DNA of 64,000 bases from Acidovorax sp. NO-1 (GCF_000238595.1 NZ_AGTS01000012.1:1-64000); one strand, 5' to 3'. Counted from the first letter of the stretch, positions 16,832 through 29,524 are shown. Numbers and translations: made by a program. Notes: generated by a model from the letters alone, not told the origin.

Positions 16832-17803
16832 ATGGTCCGACGCCGCATCCTCCTGACCGGCGCGAGCGCGATGGCGCTGACCGCGCTGGGGGTGCATGCG
16901 CAGCCCGCATTCCCGTCGAAGGCGCTGCGCATCGTGGTGCCCTTTGCGGCGGGCGGCGTGGGCGACCTCACGGCCCGCGCGGTGGCCACAGGCCTGGCCG
17001 AGCGGCTGGGCCAGCCGGTGGTCATCGACAACCGCCCGGGCGCCGGCGGTGTGGTGGCCGCAGACACCGTGGCGCGTGCCGAGCCCGATGGGCATACGCT
17101 GTTCCTGCTATCTAACGGCACGGCGGTGTCTGCCAGCCTGTTCAAGTCGCTGCCCTACGACACGCTGGCCGACTTTGCGCCGGTGAGCACGCTGGGTTTT
17201 TTTGACATTGCGGTGCTGGTGCCTGCCGATTCGCCGCACGGCACACTGGCCCAGCTGCTCGCGCATGCGCGGGCCCGCCCGGGCCAGCTCAATATCGGCA
17301 GCATCAACATCGGCAGCACGCAACACCTGGCGGCCGAGCTGTTCAAGAGCAGCGCAGCCATCGATGCGCAGGTGGTGCCGTTCAACGGCACGCCGGCCCT
17401 CATCACCGCGCTGCGCGGGCGGCAGGTGGATGTGGGTGTGGAAATTCTGGGCCCTGCCCTGCCGCAGGTGCGCGCGGGGGCGCTGCGCGTCTTGGCCGTC
17501 ACCGGCGAGCGGCGCTCTGTGGTGTTGCCCGACGCGCCCACTGCGGTGGAGCTGGGCGTGAAGGGCTTTGTGGCTGCGTCGTGGAACGCGCTGGCCGTGC
17601 CCGCGCGCACGCCGCGCCCGGTCGTGGAACGGCTACAGCGCGAGGTGGTGACCACTGTGGCAACGCCCGCCGTTCAGCAGCAGTTGCGCGCGCTCAACGT
17701 GGAGCCGCGCACCTCCACGCCCGAGCAAGCAGCTGCCTTGCTCAAGACCGACATCGAACGATGGCGCGCCGTGATCGAGCGCGCGGGCATCCCCAGACAG
17801 TGA
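16832..17803 (+). CDS. Bug-family tripartite tricarboxylate transporter binding protein
   Basis: 323 residues. Signal peptide about 1-24 with an R-R-R near the start, possibly Tat-type. Mature sequence has the Bug/TctC hallmarks: F-P-S-K-A-L-R-I-V-V-P-F-A-A-G-G, V-I-D-N-R-P-G-A-G-G, and A-T-A-E-like pocket residues shifted to A-D-T-V-A-R-A-E-P-D-G. Bug proteins bind small carboxylates in the periplasm; the partner TctAB membrane proteins are absent here, which is common because Bug genes are hugely expanded in Burkholderiales. Start at ATG 16832, one base after the dctM stop; an in-frame TTC-preceded start at 16814 would overlap dctM. Confidence 0.88.
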   Translation: MVRRRILLTGASAMALTALGVHAQPAFPSKALRIVVPFAAGGVGDLTARAVATGLAERLGQPVVIDNRPGAGGVVAADTVARAEPDGHTLFLLSNGTAVSASLFKSLPYDTLADFAPVSTLGFFDIAVLVPADSPHGTLAQLLAHARARPGQLNIGSINIGSTQHLAAELFKSSAAIDAQVVPFNGTPALITALRGRQVDVGVEILGPALPQVRAGALRVLAVTGERRSVVLPDAPTAVELGVKGFVAASWNALAVPARTPRPVVERLQREVVTTVATPAVQQQLRALNVEPRTSTPEQAAALLKTDIERWRAVIERAGIPRQ

Positions 17804-17817
17804 AGGCCAGCCGCACC

Positions 17818-18756
17818 ATGCCGACCGAACAAACCGATGACCTGCTGCGCATGGACCACCTGGGCATCGTGGGCTATGGCGAGGTGGGCCGCATTTTTGC
17901 CGCGGGCCTGCGTGCCGCCGGCGTGCGCGATCTGGCAGTGTGGGACCTGAAGTTCGCCGATCCGGCGCAGCAGGCCGATCCGCGCGCCCACGCGCAGGGC
18001 GCAGGCGTGCACGCGGCCGACGGCGTGGCCGCGCTGTGCGCCGGGCGCAAGCTCATCATCTCGGCCGTCACGGCCAGCAGCACGCTGGCGGTGGCCGGGG
18101 CGGTGGCGCAGCACATTGCGCCTGGCGCGTTCTTTCTGGACCTCAACTCCGCCTCGCCGGGCACCAAGCAGCAGGCCGCAGCTTTGATCCATGCGCGTGG
18201 CGCCCGGTATGTCGAGGCGGGCGTGATGACGTCGGTGCCGCCCTATGGCATCGCCGTTCCCATGCTGCTCGGTGGCCCTCACGCCGCCATGCTGGCGCCC
18301 GTGTTGCACGGTTGGGGCATGGACGCCAAGCCTGTCAGCGACCAGCTGGGCGTGGCCAGCGCCATCAAGATGTGCCGCAGCGTGATGATCAAAGGCCTGG
18401 AGGCGCTGGTGATCGAGAGCTACGCCACGGCCCGCCACTACGGTGTGCAAGACCATGTGCTGCCCACGCTGGCCGAAACCTTTCCGTCCATCGACTGGCA
18501 GCAGCAGGGCAGCTACTTCTTCAGTCGCGTGGTGCAGCATGGCCAGCGCCGCGCCGAAGAGATGCGCGAGTCGGCACACACCGTGCGCGAGGCAGGCATC
18601 AATCCGCTGATGGCATCGGCCATTGCCGAAAAGCAGCAGTGGGTGGCCGACCTGGCGCGCGATGGCGTGTTCGATGGTGTGCCCAAGGGCGCCTCATGGC
18701 AAGACTATGCAGACCGCTTGCTGGCCCATGTGCACACCAAGCCCCCCGAGGGTTGA
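17818..18756 (+). CDS. 6-phosphogluconate-dehydrogenase-like NAD(P) oxidoreductase with DUF1932
   Basis: 312 residues. N-terminal Rossmann fold with G-I-V-G-Y-G-E-V-G-R-I-F (about 19-30) binding NAD(P). F-L-D-L-N-S-A-S-P-G-T-K matches the substrate-loop position of beta-hydroxyacid dehydrogenases, and S-A-I-K-M-C-R-S-V-M-I-K-G has the conserved catalytic lysine. The C-terminal helical part matches DUF1932. It probably oxidises a small hydroxy acid; the identity is unknown. It follows the Bug gene by 14 bases and so likely belongs to the same unit, supporting a catabolic role for the transported acid. The ATG at 17818 gives about 18 residues ahead of the glycine motif. Confidence 0.82.
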   Translation: MPTEQTDDLLRMDHLGIVGYGEVGRIFAAGLRAAGVRDLAVWDLKFADPAQQADPRAHAQGAGVHAADGVAALCAGRKLIISAVTASSTLAVAGAVAQHIAPGAFFLDLNSASPGTKQQAAALIHARGARYVEAGVMTSVPPYGIAVPMLLGGPHAAMLAPVLHGWGMDAKPVSDQLGVASAIKMCRSVMIKGLEALVIESYATARHYGVQDHVLPTLAETFPSIDWQQQGSYFFSRVVQHGQRRAEEMRESAHTVREAGINPLMASAIAEKQQWVADLARDGVFDGVPKGASWQDYADRLLAHVHTKPPEG

Positions 18757-18886
18757 TGGGGCACGTTTCGCAGCGCCGGCTTTCACAATCAACGGTCCTG
18801 TGGGTGCAACTTTCTGGATGCAATGCACCGGTGTTGCCGCTGCTGGAAGCTTCTGAGCGGGAGTACACAGCGGGCGTGGCCCTTCT

Positions 18887-19834
18887 TCAAGGGGCGTGGT
18901 ACAGCGCCTGCAGAGTGGCACGTATCAACTCCGCCATCGCCTGCTGCGTCAGCGTGGCGGGGCGTTGCGAACTCACCGCCAAAAAGAGCTTGCTGCGCAG
19001 CCGCGCGCCGTCCTCACCATCCACGCTGGCGCCCAGGATCGGCCGGGTGCTGAACACCTCGGGCTTGCCGGATGTGGTGACCGCATTCATGGGCAGCACC
19101 GCGCAGCCCGCGCCATCGGCCACCAGGTCCAGGATGGCGGCCACACCGTCGATCTCCAGACTGATCTGCGGGCGTTTGCCGCGCGCTGCCAGTTCTGATT
19201 CGACCAGCATGCGGATCGAGTTGGGACGTGTGGGAATCACCAGCGGAAAGCGCGTCAGCTCGTCCAGCGACACCGCCACACGCGCCAGCGCATCGGCTTC
19301 GGCATCCGTCTGGCCTGCGGGGCGGCGCTGCACCAGGAACAGGTCTTCCTCCAGCAGCGCGGTGATCTCGATGCCCGGCGCAGGGGGTGTGTTGTACAGC
19401 AGCGCAATGTCGAGCAAGCCCGTGGTCAGCGACTCGCGCATGGCCACCGACAGCCCTTCGCTGATGGCCAGCGCCGCATCGGGCAGCTTCACGCGGAAGG
19501 CGCGGGTCAGCGGCACCGTCAGCACCTTGGCAATGCTGGGCGGCAGGCCAATGGCCACACGCCCGGCCAGGGCGCCGCGCACGCGGCCCAGCTCCTCGCG
19601 GGCGCGCTCCACCTGGTGCAGGATGCCGCGCCCGTGCTCCAGCAGCAGCTTGCCCGCCTCGGTGGGCGTGGCGCCCCGGCCGTTGCGCACCAGCAGGTTC
19701 TGGCGCAGCTCCACCTCCAGCAGGCGCACCTGGCGGCTCAGGGCGGGCTGGGCAATGTCCAGCACCACCGAAGCCCGGGTAAAGCTACCCAGCTCGGCCA
19801 CGCGAACAAAGTATTCGATCTGCTTGAGGTCCAT
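18887..19834 (-). CDS. LysR-type transcriptional regulator of the protocatechuate meta-cleavage genes
   Basis: 315 residues. N-terminal winged helix-turn-helix (about 1-60: M-D-L-K-Q-I-E-Y-F-V-R-V-A-E-L-G-S-F-T-R-A-S, then Q-P-A-L-S-R-Q-V-R-L-L-E), linker helix, and an effector-binding domain of two alpha/beta lobes (about 90-300). LysR regulators next to a divergent catabolic operon usually control it with a pathway intermediate as inducer; PmdR/LigR have this place in other protocatechuate 4,5-cleavage clusters. Divergent from the gene at 20004 with a 169-base shared control region. Effector unknown. Confidence 0.9.
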   Translation of the reverse strand: MDLKQIEYFVRVAELGSFTRASVVLDIAQPALSRQVRLLEVELRQNLLVRNGRGATPTEAGKLLLEHGRGILHQVERAREELGRVRGALAGRVAIGLPPSIAKVLTVPLTRAFRVKLPDAALAISEGLSVAMRESLTTGLLDIALLYNTPPAPGIEITALLEEDLFLVQRRPAGQTDAEADALARVAVSLDELTRFPLVIPTRPNSIRMLVESELAARGKRPQISLEIDGVAAILDLVADGAGCAVLPMNAVTTSGKPEVFSTRPILGASVDGEDGARLRSKLFLAVSSQRPATLTQQAMAELIRATLQALYHAP

Positions 19835-19849
19835 AGGGAATGCTCTCTG

Positions 19850-19892
19850 CTATTTGAATAGCTCCAAGTCAACGATCACGGAATGATATATC
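19850..19892. promoter_or_regulatory. Candidate LysR operator region
   Basis: In the A/T-rich divergent promoter region, CTATT-TG-AATAG (19850-19861) and the perfect palindrome GATATATC (19885-19892) lie 35 bases apart. Such dyads are usual for LysR binding and activation sites, but neither fits the T-N11-A rule clearly, so this is a weak call. Confidence 0.3.
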
Positions 19893-20003
19893 TGGTAGTG
19901 CCGGTGCCGCCTTCTTGTTTGGTCCAGCGCTGACCACAATCAGCGCCATGGAACCCCAGCGCACGCAACGCGCGGGCCACCCGCAGCCCGGCAGGAAACA
20001 CAC

Positions 20004-20696
20004 ATGACCCCCCCAGAAATTCGCGGCATTTCGTCGATGGCCACGCGCCAGGTGCTGGCCGAGCTGGGGGCCGGGTTTGCGCAGCAATCGGGCACGCAGG
20101 CCGCCATCGAATCGGTGGGCGGCGTGGACGCGGCCAAGCGTGTGGCGGCCGGTGAGGCGTTCGACGTCGTCATCCTCGCCTCCGACGCCATCGACAAGCT
20201 TTTGGCTGCGGGTCACCTGCTGCCCGGCAGCAAGGTGGACTGGGTGCACTCCGGCGTGGCCGTGGCCGTGCCTGCAGGCGCACCGTTGCCCGACATCCGC
20301 ACCGAAGAAGCAGTGCGCCAGGCCGTGCTGGCCGCGCCCAGCATCAGCCTGTCCACCGGCCCCAGCGGCGTGGCACTGGCCAAGCTGTTCGAGCGCTGGG
20401 GCATTGCCGAACAGATCGCACCGCGCATGGTGCAGGCGCCCCCTGGGGTGCCGGTGGGCTCGCTGGTGGCCAAGGGCGAGGTGGCGCTGGGCTTTCAACA
20501 GTTGAGCGAGCTGTTGCACGTGCCGGGCATCCAGATCGTGGGCCCGTTGCCACCGGCCATCCAGATCACCACCACGTTTTCCGCAGGCGTTGGCGTGCAT
20601 TCGCAGCAGGTGGACGCCGCGCGTTCGCTGCTGGCCTACCTGGCCTCTCCGGCCGCTGCTGAAGCCAAGCAAAAACAGGGCATGACCCCCGCCTGA
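20004..20696 (+). CDS. Periplasmic-binding-protein-fold protein without signal peptide (ModA-like)
   Basis: 230 residues. Segments such as A-F-D-V-V-I-L-A-S-D-A-I-D-K-L, S-G-V-A-V-A-V-P-A-G, S-T-G-P-S-G-V-A-L-A-K-L-F-E-R-W-G and G-E-V-A-L-G-F-Q-Q-L-S-E-L resemble the molybdate-binding (ModA/ SBP_bac_11) fold. No export signal is present, and the frame upstream has no start that could add one, so it should be cytosolic. First gene of the operon divergent from the LysR gene; LigJ follows after 34 bases. Possible jobs are effector sequestration or a sensor role, but nothing is established. AGGAA lies seven bases before ATG. Confidence 0.72.
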   Translation: MTPPEIRGISSMATRQVLAELGAGFAQQSGTQAAIESVGGVDAAKRVAAGEAFDVVILASDAIDKLLAAGHLLPGSKVDWVHSGVAVAVPAGAPLPDIRTEEAVRQAVLAAPSISLSTGPSGVALAKLFERWGIAEQIAPRMVQAPPGVPVGSLVAKGEVALGFQQLSELLHVPGIQIVGPLPPAIQITTTFSAGVGVHSQQVDAARSLLAYLASPAAAEAKQKQGMTPA

Positions 20697-20730
20697 TCGA
20701 TCACAAGAACACCTTCCAGGAGCACACCAA

Positions 20731-21765
20731 ATGAGCCTCATCATCGACTGCCACGGCCACTACACCACGGCCCCCAAGGCGCTGGAGAACTGGCGCAATG
20801 CGCAGATCGCCGGCATCAAAGACCCAGCCGCGATGCCCAAAGTGGCAGACCTGCACATCAGCGACGACGAGCTGCGCGAGTCCATCGAGACCAACCAGCT
20901 CAAGCTGATGAAAGAGCGCGGCAGCGACATCACGCTGTTCAGCCCGCGCGCCAGCTTCATGGCCCACCACATTGGCGACTTCAATGTGTCCAGCACCTGG
21001 GCGGCCATCTGCAATGAGCTGTGCTACCGCGTCTCCACGCTGTTCCCCGACCACTTTGTGCCCGTGGCCATGCTGCCGCAAAGCCCTGGCGTGGACCCCG
21101 CCACCTGCATTCCCGAGCTGGAAAAGTGCGTGAAGGAATACGGCGCCGTGGGCATCAACCTGAACCCAGACCCCTCGGGCGGCCACTGGACCAGCCCCCC
21201 GCTGACCGACAGGCACTGGTACCCCATCTACGAAAAGATGGTGGAGTACGACCTGCCCGCCATGATCCACGTGAGCACCAGCTGCAACGCGTGCTTTCAC
21301 ACCACCGGCGCGCACTATCTGAACGCCGACACCACGGCCTTCATGCAGCTGATCCAGGGCGACCTGTTCAAGGACTTCCCCACGCTCAAGTTTTTGATCC
21401 CGCACGGCGGCGGTGCGGTGCCGTACCACTGGGGCCGGTTCCGTGGGCTGGCGCAAGAGATGAAGAAGCCGCTGCTCGACGAGCACCTGATGAACAACGT
21501 GTACTTCGACACCTGCGTGTACCACCAGCCCGGCATCAATCTGCTGAACACCGTGATCCCGGTGAAGAACGTGTTGTTCGCCAGCGAAATGATCGGCGCG
21601 GTGCGGGGCATCGACCCCACCACCGGCAACTACTACGACGACACCAAGCGCTACATCGAGGCCTCCACCATCCTGAGCGCCGACGACAAGCACCAGATCT
21701 ACGAAGCCAACACGCGCCGCGTGTTCTCCCGACTCGATTCACGCCTGAAGGCAAAGGGGCTCTGA
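20731..21765 (+). CDS. ligJ: 4-oxalomesaconate hydratase
   Basis: 344 residues, amidohydrolase-2 family. Metal ligands include D-C-H-G-H-Y at the start (H-x-H), a histidine in A-M-I-H-V-S and another in [11 protein letters not shown]. It matches LigJ/PmdE closely in start and length. Reaction: hydration of 4-oxalomesaconate to 4-carboxy-4-hydroxy-2-oxoadipate in the protocatechuate 4,5-cleavage and gallate pathways, in the cytosol. A CCAGGAG ribosome site precedes the ATG. One base separates its stop from ligK, which uses the product. Confidence 0.93.
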   Translation: MSLIIDCHGHYTTAPKALENWRNAQIAGIKDPAAMPKVADLHISDDELRESIETNQLKLMKERGSDITLFSPRASFMAHHIGDFNVSSTWAAICNELCYRVSTLFPDHFVPVAMLPQSPGVDPATCIPELEKCVKEYGAVGINLNPDPSGGHWTSPPLTDRHWYPIYEKMVEYDLPAMIHVSTSCNACFHTTGAHYLNADTTAFMQLIQGDLFKDFPTLKFLIPHGGGAVPYHWGRFRGLAQEMKKPLLDEHLMNNVYFDTCVYHQPGINLLNTVIPVKNVLFASEMIGAVRGIDPTTGNYYDDTKRYIEASTILSADDKHQIYEANTRRVFSRLDSRLKAKGL

Positions 21766-21766
21766 C

Positions 21767-22450
21767 ATGTACGAACTAGGCGTTGTCTACCGCAACATCA
21801 CCCGTGCCGACCGCGCAGCCGCCGACGGCCTGGCGGCTCTCGGCTCGGCTACCGTGCACGAGGCCATGGGCCGCGTGGGCCTGCTCAAGCCCTACATGCG
21901 CCCCATCTACAGCGGCCAGCAGGTCAGCGGCACAGCCGTCACCGTGCTGCTGCAGCCCGGCGACAACTGGATGATGCATGTGGCGGCCGAGCAGATCCAG
22001 CCCGGCGACATCGTGGTGGCAGCCGTCACCTCCGAATGCACCGACGGCTACTTTGGCGACCTGCTGGCCACCAGCTTCCAGGCCCGTGGCGCCCGCGCGC
22101 TCATCATCGACGCCGGTGTGCGCGACGTGAAGACGCTGCAGGAGATGAACTTCCCCGTGTGGAGCAAGGCGATCAGCAGCAAGGGCACCATCAAGGCTAC
22201 GCTGGGCTCGGTGAACATCCCCGTGGTGTGCGCTGGTGCGCTGGTCACGCCGGGCGACGTGATCGTGGCCGATGACGACGGCGTGGTGTGTGTGCCCGCC
22301 GCCCGCGCGGTCGAGACCCTGGCCGCCGCCCAGAAGCGCGAAAGCTTTGAAGGTGAGAAACGGGCCAAGCTGGCCAGCGGCGTGCTGGGCCTCGATATGT
22401 ACAACATGCGCCCCGGCCTGGAGAAGGCGGGCCTCAGGTACATCGACTGA
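21767..22450 (+). CDS. ligK: 4-carboxy-4-hydroxy-2-oxoadipate aldolase
   Basis: 227 residues of the RraA-like class II pyruvate aldolase fold. The signature [13 protein letters not shown] holds the conserved arginine and aspartate that bind pyruvate and metal, and Y-F-G-D-L-L-A-T-S completes the site. LigK (PmdF, GalC) cleaves 4-carboxy-4-hydroxy-2-oxoadipate to pyruvate and oxaloacetate, the last pathway step, and can decarboxylate oxaloacetate. Length is normal. It starts one base after ligJ. A dispersed repeat follows the stop, then the Bug-type gene, so the operon is split by about 100 bases here. Confidence 0.93.
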   Translation: MYELGVVYRNITRADRAAADGLAALGSATVHEAMGRVGLLKPYMRPIYSGQQVSGTAVTVLLQPGDNWMMHVAAEQIQPGDIVVAAVTSECTDGYFGDLLATSFQARGARALIIDAGVRDVKTLQEMNFPVWSKAISSKGTIKATLGSVNIPVVCAGALVTPGDVIVADDDGVVCVPAARAVETLAAAQKRESFEGEKRAKLASGVLGLDMYNMRPGLEKAGLRYID

Positions 22451-22464
22451 ACCCCGGTTTTAAG

Positions 22465-22525
22465 TCTTTTTGGCCTCTAGCGCTTATTCAATAAGCGCTA
22501 ACAGCTATTAATTTCATAGCAATTT
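22465..22525. repeat. Dispersed palindromic repeat, copy 4
   Basis: Core AGCGCTT (22479-22485), loop ATTCAAT, AAGCGCT (22493-22499), then AACAGCTATTAATTTCATAG. Forward orientation, inside the pathway gene cluster between ligK and the Bug gene. Confidence 0.92.
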
Positions 22526-22548
22526 TCTTTTTTCTGATTCTGTATTCC

Positions 22549-23556
22549 ATGACGTTCTCTGTGTCTTCCTCTTTCCGTCTCCGCCGCACGTTGTCCATGG
22601 CATTGGGCGTGGCCGCAGCCGCAGCTTTGGCGCCCCAATTCGCTGCCGCTCAGCAGTTCCCCGCCAAGCAGGTGCGCATCATCAGCCCCTTCCCCGTGGG
22701 CGGTGGCCCCGATGGCGTGGCCCGCCTGGTGGCCGACAAGCTCTCGCGTACCTGGGGTACGGGCGTGATCGTGGAAAACCGCCCTGGCGGCAACGGCTTC
22801 ATCGCCATCGACGCCTGGAAGCGCGGCGCCAAGGACGGCCACGACCTGCTGATTCTGGACAACGTGCACCTGGCCGCCTACCCCAGCCTGTTCAAGAAGC
22901 TGCCCTACGACGTGGCCAAGGACTTCGACACGCTGCTGCCGCTGTTCAAGACGCACTTCTTCTTCACCGTGGGCACGGGCAGCAAGTACAAGTCGGTGGG
23001 CGACATCATGGCCGACGCCAAGGCGCGCCCCGGCAAGCTCAACTACGGCAGCTGGTCGGTGGGCAACCCGGTGCACCTGGGCTCGGAGCTGTTCGAATCG
23101 GCCACCGGCGCGCAGATGGAACATGTGATCTTCAAGGAGACCACGCAGCTCTACACCTCGGTCTCCACCGGTGAAATCGACTTCGCTTTGGGCAGCGCCG
23201 CCACCGCAGGCCCGCTGCACCGCGCGGGCAAGCTGCGCCTGCTGGCGTTTGCCGGGCCCCAGCGCTCGGCCGAGTTCCCCGATGTGCCCACCGTGGCTGA
23301 ATCGGGTGGCCCCAAGGACTTTGCCGTCACGGGCTGGAATGCCATTGCCGTGCCGCCCGGCCTGCCCGCTGCCGTGGCAGACAAGATCCGCAAAGACATC
23401 GAACAGGCCCTGACTGGCCCCGAAGTGGCCGAGAAGTTCAAGACCTTTGGCTACGAGCAGTTCCCCACCACCCGCGCGCAGTTCAACCAGTTCGTCAAGG
23501 ACGAGAGCCAGCGTTTTGGCGACGTGATCCGCAAGGCCAACGTGTCGCTCGACTGA
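22549..23556 (+). CDS. Bug-family binding protein in the protocatechuate cluster
   Basis: 335 residues. Long signal peptide (about 1-35, ending A-A-A-Q). Mature start Q-F-P-A-K-Q-V-R-I-I-S-P-F-P-V-G-G-G-P-D and V-I-V-E-N-R-P-G-G-N-G-F-I-A are Bug/TctC motifs. Embedded in the pathway operon, it probably binds protocatechuate or a related acid; no TctA/TctB genes are in the window. Other clusters have the PmdK permease at a comparable place. The ATG at 22549 lies close after the repeat and lacks an obvious ribosome site; ATG at 22597 is an alternative that would shorten the signal peptide. Confidence 0.87.
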   Translation: MTFSVSSSFRLRRTLSMALGVAAAAALAPQFAAAQQFPAKQVRIISPFPVGGGPDGVARLVADKLSRTWGTGVIVENRPGGNGFIAIDAWKRGAKDGHDLLILDNVHLAAYPSLFKKLPYDVAKDFDTLLPLFKTHFFFTVGTGSKYKSVGDIMADAKARPGKLNYGSWSVGNPVHLGSELFESATGAQMEHVIFKETTQLYTSVSTGEIDFALGSAATAGPLHRAGKLRLLAFAGPQRSAEFPDVPTVAESGGPKDFAVTGWNAIAVPPGLPAAVADKIRKDIEQALTGPEVAEKFKTFGYEQFPTTRAQFNQFVKDESQRFGDVIRKANVSLD

Positions 23557-23590
23557 TCTGCGAGCCTGCAAGAAACCAAGGAGTACGCGC

Positions 23591-25889
<2,299 letters not shown>

Positions 25890-25890
25890 C

Positions 25891-26853
25891 ATGAGCAATA
25901 CAACCATCAAAGTCGCCCTCGCAGGCGCAGGCGCTTTCGGCATCAAGCACCTGGACGGCATCAAGAACATCGACGGCGTGGAGGTCGTCTCCCTCATCAG
26001 CCGCGACCTGGCCAAGACACGGGAAGTTGCCGACAAGTACGGCATCGGCCATGTCACCACCGACCTGGCCGACAGCCTGGCCCTGCCCGAGGTGGACGCC
26101 GTGATCCTGTGCACGCCCACGCAGATGCACGCCGCGCAGACCATTGCCTGCCTGAAGGCGGGCAAGCATGTGCAGGTCGAGATCCCGCTGGCCGACAGCC
26201 TGAAGGGTGCAGAAGACGTGGTGGCGCTGCAAAAGCAGACCGGCCTGGTCGCCATGTGCGGCCATACCCGCCGCTTCAACCCCAGCCACCAGTACGTGCA
26301 CCACAAGATCCAGGCGGGCGAGTTCAACATCCAGCAAATGGATGTGCAAACCTACTTCTTTCGCCGCACCAACACCAACGCGCTGGGCCAGGCCCGCAGC
26401 TGGACGGACCACCTTCTGTGGCACCACGCTGCCCACACGGTAGACCTGTTTGCCTACCAGGCGGGCAGCCCCATCGTGCAGGCCAACGCCATCCAGGGCC
26501 CCATCCACCCCGTGCTGGGCATTGCGATGGACATGAGCATCCAGCTCAAGGCCGCCAACGGCGCCATCTGCACGCTGTCGCTCTCCTTCAACAACGATGG
26601 GCCGCTGGGCACGTACTTCCGCTACATCGGCGACACCGCCACCTACTTGGCACGCTACGACGATCTGTACAACGGCAAGGACGAGAAGATCGACGTGAGC
26701 CAGGTGGACGTATCGATGAACGGCATCGAACTGCAGGACCGCGAGTTCTTTGCCGCCATCCGAGAAGGCCGCGAACCCAACGCCAGCGTAGGCCGGGTGC
26801 TGGCGTGCTACCAGGTGCTGCACCAGCTGGAACAGCAGTTGAACGCAGGTTGA
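25891..26853 (+). CDS. ligC: 4-carboxy-2-hydroxymuconate-6-semialdehyde dehydrogenase
   Basis: 320 residues, Gfo/Idh/MocA family. Rossmann motif A-L-A-G-A-G-A-F-G-I-K-H (about 10-21). The E-I-P-L-A-D segment replaces the common E-K-P of sugar dehydrogenases, as in LigC. G-H-T-R-R-F-N-P-S-H-Q-Y and the W-H-H-A-A-H-T-V-D catalytic block follow. LigC oxidises the hemiacetal form of the ring-cleavage product with NADP to 2-pyrone-4,6-dicarboxylate, the LigI substrate. Last gene of the operon; a dispersed repeat follows at once and the next gene is convergent. Confidence 0.94.
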   Translation: MSNTTIKVALAGAGAFGIKHLDGIKNIDGVEVVSLISRDLAKTREVADKYGIGHVTTDLADSLALPEVDAVILCTPTQMHAAQTIACLKAGKHVQVEIPLADSLKGAEDVVALQKQTGLVAMCGHTRRFNPSHQYVHHKIQAGEFNIQQMDVQTYFFRRTNTNALGQARSWTDHLLWHHAAHTVDLFAYQAGSPIVQANAIQGPIHPVLGIAMDMSIQLKAANGAICTLSLSFNNDGPLGTYFRYIGDTATYLARYDDLYNGKDEKIDVSQVDVSMNGIELQDREFFAAIREGREPNASVGRVLACYQVLHQLEQQLNAG

Positions 26854-26855
26854 TT

Positions 26856-26915
26856 TGGGGTCAAATAGGCCTCTAGCGCTTATCCAGTAAGCGCTGGTAG
26901 CTATCAAATTGATAT
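26856..26915. repeat. Dispersed palindromic repeat, copy 5
   Basis: Core AGCGCTT (26875-26881), loop ATCCAGT, AAGCGCT (26889-26895), then GGTAGCTATCAAATTGATAT. Forward orientation, between the convergent ligC and monooxygenase genes, where it could end both transcripts. Confidence 0.92.
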
Positions 26916-26977
26916 GGAGGGGGCTCGTGCGACCCGGCCCACTCCGCCTGTGCGCGACGATGCGCGCCCATGGCGAG

Positions 26978-28294
26978 TCAGCCCATGGTCACGCGCTGCC
27001 CCGGTGCAATGGTGGGCGGCGCCGCATTCAGCGTCTCGATCGCAAAGCCCGCCGCCGCCTTGTAGCGGGCCATGAAGCCCTCGCGCTCTTCGCGCGGCAG
27101 CACGTCGTCGATGTGGTCGAACACACCGCCGCAGCGCTCGTCCACCAGCCCCAGCAGGCCGAACGGCCCGGCACCCCGGTTGCGCAGCACCAGCGCCGAA
27201 ATGTCCTTGCACAGCTTGTCGTCGTAGGCGCGCAGCGCCTCGGGGCCCATGCCATGCGCAATGAGCTGTGCGCCCAGCACGCGTGCATCCACGATGGCCT
27301 GGCTGGCGCCGTTGGAACCCACGGGGTACATCACATGCGCCGCATCGCCCAGCAGCGCCACGCGGCCGTCCACCCAGGTGGGCACCGGGTCACGGTCGAT
27401 CATGGGGTATTCAAAAATGTCCTTGGCGCCGCGCAGCATGGCGGGTACGTCCAGCCAGCTGTAGTTCCACCCTTCGAAGTGGTGAGCGAACTCTTGCAGC
27501 GCCACGCGCCGGTTCCAGTCGCCCTGCTGCCAGCCGCCCTGGTTGTCCACCGTGATCTCGGCAATCCAGTTGATGGTGGCCAGGCCCGTGGCCGGGTCGG
27601 GCGGCGTGATGGGGTAGAACACCACGCGGTGCCGCAGCGAGCCCACGCCCACAAACGAAGCGCCCGTGCGCACCGGCACCCCCGGTGTGGTGCCGCGCCA
27701 CATGATGGCGCCGCCCCACTGGATGGGTGGCTGCGTGGGGTGCATCTGCGCCCGCACGGCCGAGTGCAGGCCATCGGCGGCAATCAGCAGCGATCCCGTC
27801 ACTTCGCGCTTGTCTCCATCGCGTGTCTCGACGATGGCGGTGACGCCGTTCGCATCCTGCCGGTAGCCCACCACGCGTTGCCCCAGTTGCACTGCGGCGT
27901 CGCCCAGGCGCGCCTTGACGGCGTGGTACAGCATCATCTGCAGCTGCCCCCGGTGCACCGCATACTGCGGCCAGTGGTAGCCCGCCGCGAGGCCGCGTGG
28001 CTCTGCGTACACCTCGTTGCCGTTGCGCCCCACCAGCGCCCATTCGCGCGCCTGCAGGCCAATGGTGTCCAGCACCTCGTTGCCAAAGCCCAGGTCGTGC
28101 AGCTCGCGCACGGCGTTGGGCTGCAGGTTGATGCCCACGCCCAGCGGCTGCAGCTCCGGCACCGTTTCAAACACGATGCAGGGCACGCCGATCTGGTGCA
28201 GGGTGAGAGCGGTGGCCATGCCACCGATGCCGCCGCCGGCAATCAGCACGGGGCTCAGGGACGAAGGGTGTGAGTGAGACGGTGTGCCAGACAT
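26978..28294 (-). CDS. FAD-dependent monooxygenase (salicylate-hydroxylase / PhzS type)
   Basis: 438 residues. FAD-binding Rossmann motif V-L-I-A-G-G-G-I-G-G-M-A-T-A-L (about 16-30), the D-G-L-H-S-A-V-R NADPH/FAD motif near 175, and R-V-A-L-L-G-D-A-A-H-V-M-Y-P-V-G-S-N-G (about 318-336), the second FAD motif of class A flavoprotein hydroxylases. Reaction expected: NAD(P)H-dependent hydroxylation of an aromatic ring. It converges on the protocatechuate operon, so a feeder role is possible, but it lacks the features of 4-hydroxybenzoate hydroxylase (PobA) that I would recognise. The frame extends upstream far beyond ATG 28294, but with no FAD-family sequence. Confidence 0.87.
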   Translation of the reverse strand: MSGTPSHSHPSSLSPVLIAGGGIGGMATALTLHQIGVPCIVFETVPELQPLGVGINLQPNAVRELHDLGFGNEVLDTIGLQAREWALVGRNGNEVYAEPRGLAAGYHWPQYAVHRGQLQMMLYHAVKARLGDAAVQLGQRVVGYRQDANGVTAIVETRDGDKREVTGSLLIAADGLHSAVRAQMHPTQPPIQWGGAIMWRGTTPGVPVRTGASFVGVGSLRHRVVFYPITPPDPATGLATINWIAEITVDNQGGWQQGDWNRRVALQEFAHHFEGWNYSWLDVPAMLRGAKDIFEYPMIDRDPVPTWVDGRVALLGDAAHVMYPVGSNGASQAIVDARVLGAQLIAHGMGPEALRAYDDKLCKDISALVLRNRGAGPFGLLGLVDERCGGVFDHIDDVLPREEREGFMARYKAAAGFAIETLNAAPPTIAPGQRVTMG

Positions 28295-28387
28295 GCGCAG
28301 ATTGTCCACGCAATGGCGGGCAGGGCCTGTCACGGGCGGCGCTGGATCGCCGTGGGTGACTGGTTGCGCTTGCCGTAAGCTTGCGGC

Positions 28388-29407
<1,020 letters not shown>

Positions 29408-29524
29408 GCGGCGCGGTCTTTGACTGGTTTGTTGAGATAGGCTGCAGAAACCGGCGTGGCTTAAACCAGTGGCCGCCGCGCAAGGGCAGCCGGGCCGCAC
29501 GGGCGGCGCTTCGCTAGCGTGCGA

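Noticed and set aside
18757-18886. tRNA or small RNA between the oxidoreductase and LysR genes
   Set aside because: No cloverleaf, CCA end or T-loop; only a short GCCC/GGGC stem without a T-run.
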